DNA of 64,000 nt, taken from assembly GCF_049243985.1 (NCBI RefSeq), contig NC_135373.1:85004213-85068212 (forward strand). Reading direction: 5' to 3'. Numbering within the stretch: the stretch's first letter is position 1; each line of letters starts with the position of its first letter. Both the position numbers and the translations under genes were made by a program. The notes beneath the pieces are model-generated. The model searched no databases. It worked only from the letters and a program-made list of their open reading frames with translations, and had not been told where the DNA came from. Below are positions 56,201 through 64,000 of the stretch, piece by piece. The stretch comes from Paroedura picta (Eukaryota > Chordata > Lepidosauria > Squamata > Gekkonidae).

Positions 56201-58760
56201 GAATCACTTGTGCATATGAGTCTTGCATGCAGTGGTATGCATGTATTTGCACACAGCATCCATCTGACCTGCTGCATCTCTGCAGCATGTTTTTGCATCA
56301 GCTGTGTTGAAAAGAAGCAAGCTGTTTGTGCCTTCTAGTCAGAATGTGTCTTGGAAGTGGAATTTACAGGTGGTATTACAACATCATTCTTGTAGTTTTT
56401 TAATTCCATTCCTAATAGTTTATCATAATAATTTTGCATTTTCTAAGTTGCAACAGCTAATTCGGATATTAACATAAACCTACAAAATTTAGTTTGCTTT
56501 CAGTGAAAGAATGCTCAGGAAGTCTTAGAAAGTTTTTATAATTGTCTTCCTCATCATCTCTGTAACTAATGGTAAACTGACGGGCCAGTGTACCAATTGT
56601 GAAAGGCAACTAGACTAAGCCACTCAAAGTCAAAATAGGGTTACATACTTTGGGTACTCAAAAAACACATCTTTGATTTTGAATTGTGTACAGCAGCCCT
56701 CAAATACTCTGAAATATTTCACAATAGAAAATGTGTCTTATGAGGCTGGGATAGGAAGTTAACAAATGAGCATGGCCCTAACCTTCTCCCAACCATAGTC
56801 ACATAGTACAGTTTCCCAATGGAGCTGAATGTGAGGTGTTCAAGTTTAAAGATCCACTTTGCTATTTTCAGGCTCAATAAAAGCATTTTTAAAACTGGTT
56901 TTCACAGAGGCCTATTATGCACGGCCGCTGAAACGGTGGCATGGAGAACGAGGAGGAGGAAGAAGCGAAGCAAACCGATTATGCACGGGATGGAACACAA
57001 TGGCGGCAAAACCCAGAGTATCCGATTATGCACCCAGATACTCCGGAGCTGCTTCTGGTTGCGCCCTGGTCCCAGGAAGCTCCACTTTCTTCTGCATCTC
57101 GCTAATGTGGCTTTTTCGGCGGCATACGTTGACTCTGCACCCGGTTGCCGCCTGCAGCGTGCATAATTGGTGATTTTAGCCGCCGCCATTCCACCCCGAA
57201 CGCAGACTTTCCACTCCGTGCATAATGGGCCAGAGGCTTATCAGATAGTTACACTACACATTTGAACAAAACCTAGTCTTAAAAACATCTCACTGTTTCT
57301 AAAAGACAAAATATTTCAGGGGAAATTTTCAAGTGTGTCTCAGAATTTCCAATCCGGAAAAGCTGGCTCAATACAACCCTCTACCTTTGCTCAGTTTCAG
57401 TTGGTATGTCACATGCCTGTGTTTCTAGAGAGGCAGGATTGGGTCACAATCATCCATATGCAAATATTGTAGTGCTGCCGATATGGCTGCCTGTTCAGAT
57501 TATTCATAATCAAATTCCTACCATCTGGGTGGCCTCACTTGGGGGCGTTGCTGTGGCCCGCCATCCCGCCATCCAGCCATCCTCTTATGGGGGCTCCTGC
57601 ACTGGGAAGATCAGCATAGAGGCCTCAATCTCCCTCCCCATGTGCAACAACCGCCACAACCGCATCATGCCCTGATCCCGTGAAAGCTCCTAAGCCTAAA
57701 CTGCACTGTATATACCCTGCCACCTTCTGAGGCCCTTGTTTTAGTGTATTGTTTCTACTAGAAGTGATCTTCTCAAATGATTCACTCTATGCTCCAGAAA
57801 TTGCAACTGGTCCAGAATGCAGCAGTCAGGGTCCTGACGGTTATACCCTGGAGGGCACATATTCAACGTGTGCTTTAACTGTTGCACTGGCTTCTAGTTG
57901 AATTCCAGATCCAATTTAAGATTCTGGTACTTGCCCACAAGACCATCCACAGTCCAGGTCCTGTGTATCTGAGAAATAGCCTCTATCTTCAAATATCAAC
58001 CAGCTGGTGGTCCCTGACCCCAAGGAGTTATGTCTGGCCTCAATCAGTGCCAGGACATTTTCCATTCTGGCCTCCACCTGGTGGAACAAGTTCCCAGAGC
58101 TCTTCTGGGCCCTGCTAGAACTAAGAACAGGAGGCATTCTGAGATTGCCAGTGCTGCTATTTCGCTTTTTACATCAGATGCTAAATCAAACTGCCATTCA
58201 ATTTTTAAATGTATTTCACATTTTACAATTACATTTTAATTGAGTGTTTAAACTGTTGATGTGGAGACCATGATGTACACTGCTCTGAGTCTGCTTGCTG
58301 GATAGGGTGGTATATTAAATGTATGTGATGAGGGAACTGGTAAATGTTCACATAGCACTCAACCTGCATGAACCGTTATTTACCGGGCTTGGGTGGCTAG
58401 CTAATACTGGGAATAGCATCTCTAGAATGTAATTGACAGCCCTAAATGTCTCCATGTAAGTAGAATAATACTATACATGATGCTTTTGATAGCAAATCCT
58501 CCTCCTTACTGTTCTGCTATTCTAACTCAAAGTATTCCGCTCTGTTATCCATTGGGGGAGGGAGGAAAGGATTGATTAACACAAATGCAGGCAGTTTGTC
58601 GCATCAAAATATTTATTACATTTGAAATAATTTTACATTTAAATCCTAATACATTCTGAATATTTTGGTCTTAGTGGCAATTCTCCAAGGAAACCTTATA
58701 GGAAAGGAAAGTCATGTAGTGCTTGCCGAGAAGAAGATACATGTGAAAATAAACTTTGCA
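53070..58760 (+). CDS. GLIPR1-type CAP protein, copy B, exons 1-4 seen (partial)
   Basis: A tandem duplicate of copy A. Exons 53070-53258, 53598-53843, 55051-55154 and 58675-58760 splice in phase and stay open. The signal peptide is identical to copy A. CAP residues are present: His46 (THNKHR), GENLWMSVAVRR, CGHYTQVVWDNSYKVGCAI and FVCNYGPGGNSP. The CAP surface is more basic than in copy A (FRHSPYRRSHPD; PRKPYRKGKSCSACREEDTC). The last one or two exons (micro-exon and membrane segment) are not found before the right edge; intron 4 holds L1-type LINEs, so they are expected beyond it. The exact GLIPR1-family orthology is unknown. Confidence 0.88.
53598..53843 (+). CDS. GLIPR1-type copy B exon 2
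   Basis: 82 codons, acceptor TTTATTTCATAG and donor GTAAAT. SWDVALARTARAWGNKC to CTRVCGHYTQ. Same length and phase as copy A, 67% identical in protein. Confidence 0.9.
54168..54635 (-). mobile_element. BovB LINE 3' part, split by a MITE
   Basis: Left piece 54168-54263 is the BovB 3' end; the right piece 54482-54635 encodes MKLKYFGHLMRRKDSLEKSL on the minus strand. The two pieces were once joined; a TA-flanked element lies between. Confidence 0.8.
54264..54481. mobile_element. Mariner-type MITE inside BovB
   Basis: Ends CAGTATTTGCTGGCGTATAA and (other strand) CCGTATTTGCCGGCGTATAA, flanked by TA on both sides: a Tc1/mariner-like non-autonomous element of 218 bases. It must be younger than the BovB piece it splits. 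Confidence 0.75.
54655..54768 (+). mobile_element. BovB LINE 3' end, short copy
   Basis: GACTCCAGGGAATGGTAGAG through GGGTCGGACACGACTTTGC and an AACAAC tail. 5'-truncated, in opposite orientation to its left neighbour. Confidence 0.8.
54775..54895 (+). mobile_element. L2/CR1-type LINE scrap
   Basis: TTGAATTCCAAATCCAGTTC and GGGTCCAGCGTATCTGAGGG match the RT C-terminal zone of the LINE at 26800 (reverse) and 57890. Confidence 0.55.
55051..55154 (+). CDS. GLIPR1-type copy B exon 3
   Basis: Acceptor CCTTTTCCCCCAG, donor GTAATT. VVWDNSYKVGCAIVFCRRVD then NLNNREIFVCNYGPG. Same length as copy A exon 3. Confidence 0.9.
55600..56110 (+). mobile_element. Old interspersed repeat, CR1-like 3' region
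   Basis: Contains GGGGAGACATGATAGAGGTT, CACAAAGGGTGAATAAATGC, TTGGCCACTGTGTGAGACAG and TTCTTAGGTTCTT, a widespread reptile repeat by my memory. The family assignment is uncertain. Confidence 0.45.
56120..56905. other. Copy B intron 3, nothing recognised
   Basis: Unrecognised AT-rich sequence. Confidence 0.35.
56909..57230. mobile_element. MITE with GGCCCATTATGCACGG ends and inner copies
   Basis: The ends GCCTATTATGCACGG and, on the other strand, GGCCCATTATGCACGG are flanked by CAGAG, a possible 5-base target duplication. Inside, CGATTATGCAC occurs twice (about 56978 and 57021) and a complementary GTGCATAAT at about 57160. GC-rich body; no transposase. Related to 30087-30216. Confidence 0.65.
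57775..58320 (+). mobile_element. L2/CR1-type LINE 3' part
   Basis: LQLVQNAAVRVL-like start (57800), LLVEFQIQFKILVLAHKTIH (57890), then FSILASTWWNKFPELFWALL (58060) and a GGATAGGGTGGTATATTAAA tail. In several frames, so decayed. Confidence 0.65.
58675..58760 (+). CDS. GLIPR1-type copy B exon 4
   Basis: Acceptor TTTTGGTCTTAG, donor GTAAGT. GNSPRKPYRKGKSCSACREE then DTCENKLC. Same length and phases as copy A exon 4; all four Cys aligned. Confidence 0.9.
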
Positions 58761-58764
58761 GTAA

Positions 58765-59800
58765 GTACAAAATTGAGAAAATGCTTCATTAAAAAGAAAT
58801 GTATTTATCATATATTATATTTTAATCTTATGCTTTCTCCAAAAGGTTTGTGGCATGGTTCCTTACCAGCTCCCTTTGTCTTTGCGCAGTTTTGTAGAGT
58901 TGAAAGACAAAATGGTAGACCGAAGGCCAACTTTATGGCTGAACGTAGATTTCCCTTGTCACTGTCTATTCTTCCAGGCATGTAACCACATTGGCTTTCT
59001 GGTGTGAAAATGATCTCTATCATACTCTCTCTATCATACTCTAGTGAAAATGTGACTATGGTAATTGTGTCAGTTTTATGTATAGCTTTAGGCAAAGGGT
59101 TGTTTCTGTGTAGCTCACAGTGAGTTATTTGGAACAAGTGAAATAGGCTGTGATTGTAATACATCTAAAACATTTGGGTTGATTACAGGGATTGTATCAA
59201 CCCTATGCCAGTTAACGCCTGCCACATTCCCCGGCCTGTTCCCATCCATTCCTGGGCAACAGGTTGTGTCAACATGGTTCTGCGGGGAACATGGTATTGC
59301 CACACGACACCATCATATCACCAGCTTGCAGCACCTTAGCTATAAGTGAATTTGTGTCACATTCCACACATAACTAGCTCTGTATTCCCTTTCAAACTCC
59401 TGTAGTGGCTGTCCTCACAAGAAAGATTTTAATATTTTGCAAAGGTTGGCTCAAGGGTTTTTGCCCTTATTGTCTCTTCCCCATTACTTTTGCCTTGCTG
59501 CTGCCACCATTGCTCTAGACAGGGGCCACAAAAAATAATCCTGTTATCTCTTTATTGCCACTGATTTCCTGTAATCTATAGGGCTTCCCGATGTCACACA
59601 AGATTACTTCCCTCTTGTGAAAAATTGCTGATACAAGTTTCTGGAAAGGTGCTGCAACCTGGTGATGTGCTGGTGTAAACCAAGTTCAGTAAAGGTTACA
59701 AAGACTTTTCCCTGCAATTGAGCCTTTACAGTTTATTATTTTCTTATGTTACAGTACTGAGAAGTCTTTTTTTGATGCATAAATGTCAGCGTGTTTTTTG
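58765..59800. other. Copy B intron 4, nothing recognised
   Basis: No exon 5-like micro-exon and no clear repeat found by eye. Confidence 0.35.
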
Positions 59801-59804
59801 GTCT

Positions 59805-61345
59805 CCTTCCCTTTTCTGCTCACAGTCCTTCATCTACCGATGGGAGCTCAAGTGCCTTCTGCTGATACTCTGCCTTTGTCAGCGAGCACATGAATATGCC
59901 ATAAGAACCAACCAAGAGAGTCTTAGGGAATCGAGTTCCCTGTCTTTTATGTGTTTTATCTAGAAATGGGTTCACAATGGTATTGAAATCTCCAATAAGC
60001 ATCAGTCCTGTTTCTGCAATTTCATTATGCAGAGAAAAAAATTCATTATAAATTTTTTGTTCTGGCATTATTAGGAGCATAAAAATTTGCTAGTATAAGT
60101 TTTTGTCCATCAGACAGTAGGATACTCAATATGATAAAACGACCTTCGAAATCCCTTAGGAGTACTTCTGCCTTTACATTTGGATTCACAACATATATTA
60201 CTACTCCTCTTTTCTTCACAGGGGACAATGCCACAAATTCACGGCCCAGTCTCTTTACCTTTAAAATGCCTTGATATTTTTTATATGGGTTTCTTGCAAG
60301 CATATTATATCCGCTCCTGATTATTTAAGTTGATTAAAGACCTTGGAACGCTTAGCTGGCACATTTAAGCCATTAATGTTAACAGAAAGAATTTTTAGAG
60401 TTTCCGTGGCAAAGAATTACTTCTTCCAAGGTTTCATGTCTTGGTCCGAGGCTCCTGGTTGCTCATGTTGTGGTCTTGAAGGTGCTTCCTATAAGATCTC
60501 TTGTTGAAGTTGAGGTAAGGCAGAGCCCTGGGGTAAGGTATATGCTAGTTCTTGAATTTGTTGTAAAGTTTTAATGATCTTCCTCTCTTTCGGCAAGATT
60601 ACTTCCAACACGATGGGGATCTTCCAGAAGTACCTTATATTTTTGTTGAATAGGATTTGGCGTAAAAAATGGAATTGTGCTGTCTTCCATAGAATCTCTA
60701 CCGCCAAATCCTGAAATACTTGAACTTCTTGGTCTTCAAGTTGAAATGGGTCAGCTCTTTTTTGAATAAAAGCGTCCTGAACAAGTTTACTCACAAAGCT
60801 AACCAGAAAGCTCTTCTGGATCTTAAAATCTTTGCGATTCAACAACGTTGCCCCTCCCCACAGGTAGATGAATGGGTGGGAAGCCTTCCGCAAACGCGGT
60901 CACTTCTTTAATGCCGCTAATCAGTTAAAGCAAAGAAGCGGGGGGGGGGGCGAGGTGTCCGTGTTAGTCGAATAGGCTACTCACATTCATCCCAGGTAGA
61001 TTGAGTGAGTTGTCCTTCGGTTCCACGTTGAGAGAGTTTAGTAATTGCAAAGGCAATTCTAGAGGGGGAGGAAATCTGTGTAGGCTTCAGAAAAACGGAA
61101 CAAAAGAAAGAAGAGATAGGAAAAATGGCGGAAGCAGCTTCTGGACCCCGAGCACGGATGGCTTGTGGTCTGGAGACCTCAGTCTCCATGGACCAGTAAA
61201 GGGCCCCATTAAGCTCCAAAGGCTTTCAGGGGGAGAATTTCACGAGGCTTGCTTGCCTCAAATACTTCTGCCAAGCTCTAATGTGCTTGGTCCCCTGCCC
61301 AGATCGGGAGCTTACAGAAAGTGAACTTGTCAAGCCGCCATCTTC
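59805..61345 (-). mobile_element. L1-type LINE, 5' part, decayed
   Basis: On the minus strand, in order: a 5' UTR-like zone (61345-60900), ORF1 C-terminal sequence with FQDLAVEILWKTAQFHFLRQ (about 60490-60890), then ORF2 endonuclease with VKKRGVVIYVVNPNVKAEVL and ILANFYAPNN (60046-60303) and LMLIGDFNTIVNP (about 59985). Frames are broken. It ends inside the endonuclease at about 59805. Confidence 0.75.
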
Positions 61346-61549
61346 TGCCGAGTGCATAATGAAGATGTTTAACAGAATCAAGGACCAAACATTTATGGTA
61401 ACATTTCCTTGAGGAGAGTCTTCCCCAAGATTTAGATAAACTGAACAATCCAAGTTGCTAGCTAAGTTGATCCAGTCGGAAGCAGTCAGACTCTCCAAAA
61501 AAGACATCAAGTAGCTGATGTTTCGGACAGATCTATGGCCTCTGCAGTG

Positions 61550-62285
61550 CTTTTCAGGAGGCATTCATGGCTGCTCCCAACTGTTCTTCCTTTGGAAACA
61601 CAATGTAAGGTAGAGGACATTCCTTTTTAAGGGTTGACTCTTTTCTCCCAGACCACTGACAAGTTCTTTTCAACAATGAAGAAGAATCAACAGACAGCTT
61701 GATCCCAAAGTGTTTGTCCTTCTGTTTCTGCCCCCACTCCAACAAATTGGCATTGACTACGATTGCATCTTATCTCTGAATGAGTCTTCCATTAAGTGCC
61801 AAATCAAGGCTCCTTGATCAGGAATTTAAAAAAATCCATCCAACTATTAAGGCAACTTGTTCTCCCCATTCTCCAAGTGAAGCATGGGATAATGCCGGCT
61901 TATCCCCTTTATCGCAGACCGTTTTCACTTGCTCGGCTCAACGTCTTTCCATCCAAAGTATTACAAGGGAGATTTGCCAAGATTCCTTTTGAAAATAGAC
62001 TATGCCCTTGTGAATCAAATTCTCCTGACACTATTCAACATATTTTGCTGGATTGTCCCTTGTTTATTGGCCAGCGAAGGCATATTATACCTTTTATACC
62101 AAAATGGAGAAACCATTCAAAAGACCTGATCTGCCACTTTTTATTGAGTGATAAGGATGCCGATGTCACTTTTATTATGGCTGAATTTCTGTCTTCACTT
62201 TTTAAATTCAAACTGACTGGTATATCTTGACTATCTATGTTTATCTTGCTAATCTGCTTTATGCCAATAAAGGAATTGTGTGTGT
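61550..62285 (+). mobile_element. LINE ORF2 C terminus and 3' end
   Basis: Frame 61796-62230 encodes a LINE C-terminal zone with a zinc-knuckle-like ENRLCPCESNSPDTIQHILL-DCP (C-x-C, H, C), then a stop and a tail with GCCAATAAAGGAATTG. Which LINE clade it belongs to I cannot settle. Confidence 0.6.
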
Positions 62286-62529
62286 GATATTGTTTCTGCC
62301 CCCTGGCAGTGTTTCACCCAGAGGCAACATAGTTTTGCCACCCAATTTTACAAGGGACAGAAGCAACTGCAGGCACAAGTGCCATACTCATATCCTCGGT
62401 GTTATCACTCCTCCCCATTTCTGAAAAGGAAAAGTGGTCCACAACCTAGCTCAACCAGTCCCCCGAACCCTCCAGAGAGCAGAAGCAGCAACCATCAGAA
62501 TTCTGACTAATTTACAACAGACATAATAA

Positions 62530-64000
62530 CCTTTTGGAAATTTAAGAGGGAGATGGCTGGAGCAGCCAAAATTAAGAAAATAAATGAAAAGACAAAAAGG
62601 GACATAGACATAGGGGATGATAAAGAGGAGGAAGATTTTGAAGAAGAGAGACCACCGGGTATGGCACAATTAATTAGATTACTGGAAAAACAAAGTGGGG
62701 ATATAAAAGCCTCAATGAAAATTCTGCAAAATCAGCAATCCAAAGAAATTGTTAAAGAAATACAAGACTGTAAGTTGGAGTTTTCAGGAAGGATTGACGG
62801 GCTGAAGGTGGCAGTAGAAGATAACACAAAAAAGCTAGAAGTTCAGGAAAAAGAGATTGAAAAATTACCGACTTGGAAGAAATCAGTAGAGGGCAAGTTG
62901 GAGGTGCTAGAGATGGAGAATAGATCAAGAAATTTGAGTCTTAGAGGAATCAAAGAATCCTTTGGCAAGCAAAATTTGAGGCTGGAACTAACAAAAGAAC
63001 TGCAACAATATTTGCCAGAAGAGGAAGTCTCTTTGGACAAGATATATATAATTAATCATAAGGGCGAGAAATGGAAGGATCATCCAAGGGACATACTGAT
63101 TAGTTTTGATTGCAAAAAGACCAAAAATGCCTTTCAACTGAAAAATCGTACCAAGCCATTTACAATTGATAAACAAGAATTACAAATATTTCAGGACTTA
63201 ACAGCTGAAACTCTACACAAAAGAGCACAATACCATTTTCTAAGACAAATTCTAATAAGTAAAAGTATAAAATATTTCTAGAAGATACCATTTGCACTGG
63301 AGATACTATTACCATTGGGCAGAAAAGCTATACAGACGCTCCAACAAGCACAAGAACTAGCAGTCCTCCTTAAACAAGAAAGAAAAACCTACAGCAAGCA
63401 CAACAATCACCAGTGTAATAAAAGTCAAAATCGCAACATGAGCCTTCAGGGGCAGTTGGTTAGAAACAGGAATTTTTCTTATACAAAATATGGAAACATT
63501 AAAAATCATATCAGTAAATGTTAATGGTCTGAACATACTTAATAAAAGACAAAAATATTTTAATCAACAAGTTAAGACCGGACATAATATGCTTACAAGA
63601 AAAGCATGTGAACAACAAACATAAGAAATTTTTAAAGCCAAAGAAATTAGGACAAGTGTTTGCTGCTTCAGCATGTGTAAAGAAAAGAGGTGTTGCAATA
63701 TACTTGGTAAATCCAAATATAAAAGGCAAAATTTTTTGCCAAGATCCAGAAGGACGTTTTTTATCTTTAAAGATCTCTCTTACAGATAGACAAAAGCTGA
63801 CTCTTGTAAACATATATGCCCCTACTGGTTCAAACTTCCCAAAAGTTGCATTAAAGAACTTCTAAGAACTCTCACTGGTGAATGTCTGGAGAGTGCGACA
63901 TCCAAAACAGCGTGAATATACATTTTTTCCCAACATATATTCTTCGTATTCAAGGCTAGATCAATGCTGGTCCTTCTCACAATTGCTTCCTAGAATAGCT
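62530..64000 (+). mobile_element. L1-type LINE, ORF1 mostly open, ORF2 start, cut by window end
   Basis: ORF1 (62553-63281, 242 residues) opens at ATG with MAGAAKIKKINEKTKRDIDI, has an acidic stretch, a long coiled coil (about 48-120), then the RRM-like core with MENRSRNLSLRGIKESFG and a C-terminal domain FQDLTAETLHKRAQYHFLRQ. The frame ends at 63281, but homology seems to go on (FALEILLPLGRKAIQTLQQA), so the stop is probably a mutation. ORF2 starts at 63492 with the endonuclease motif ISVNVNGLN and continues as VKKRGVAIYLVNPNIKGK. The rest lies beyond the edge. Confidence 0.8.

Noticed and set aside
59000-64000. Search for copy B exons 5 and 6
   Set aside because: No micro-exon like NPDRDKIT and no membrane segment with the expected phase was found; the region is mostly LINE. 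They probably lie beyond the window.

Overview
The window looks like squamate reptile (lizard or gecko type) nuclear DNA. The evidence is a set of vertebrate split genes with good splice sites, a dense load of BovB/RTE LINEs, tRNA-derived SINEs whose tails read ACCTTT, L2/CR1-type and L1-type LINEs, SPIN-like hAT elements and rolling-circle (Helitron) elements. Species cannot be read from the sequence alone. The left block matches human 12q21, where CAPS2 lies next to and opposite the GLIPR1 family.

From left to right: (1) about 1.3-17 kb, minus strand, is CAPS2 (calcyphosine-2). Ten to twelve coding exons can be read; nine consecutive ones join in perfect phase. The gene runs off the left edge. 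A CpG-rich block at 19.0-19.5 kb is its likely promoter and holds an X-box (RFX-type) site. (2) 23.7-35.0 kb, minus strand, is a complete six-exon gene of the RIC3 family, 305 residues, placed between CAPS2 and the GLIPR1 cluster. (3) 35.0-35.6 kb is a CpG island shared head to head by this gene and the first GLIPR1-type gene. (4) 35.6-45.9 kb, plus strand, is GLIPR1-type copy A: six coding exons, 268 residues, with signal peptide, CAP domain, Cys-rich segment and C-terminal membrane segment. (5) 53.1-58.8 kb, plus strand, is copy B, of which four coding exons are seen; its last exons should lie beyond the right edge.

The two CAP genes are tandem duplicates with a striking mosaic. Promoter and exon 1 are almost identical (4 changes in 189 coding bases, all amino-acid changing), while exons 2 to 4 have drifted to roughly 67-75% protein identity. 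That pattern suggests gene conversion of the 5' end.

Most of the rest is mobile DNA. Notable items are several Helitron-type 3' ends (hairpin, 11-12 bases, CTAG then T) carrying different GC-rich cargo, two SPIN-like hAT elements sharing an unusual GC-rich insert, a long near-perfect palindrome in intron 1 of copy A, a BovB/SINE nest that reused one target site, and two L1-type LINEs at the right end. Many long open frames, especially in GC-rich blocks, are not genes. I see no CRISPR array, no rRNA gene and no true tRNA gene, and no convincing new multi-gene system.
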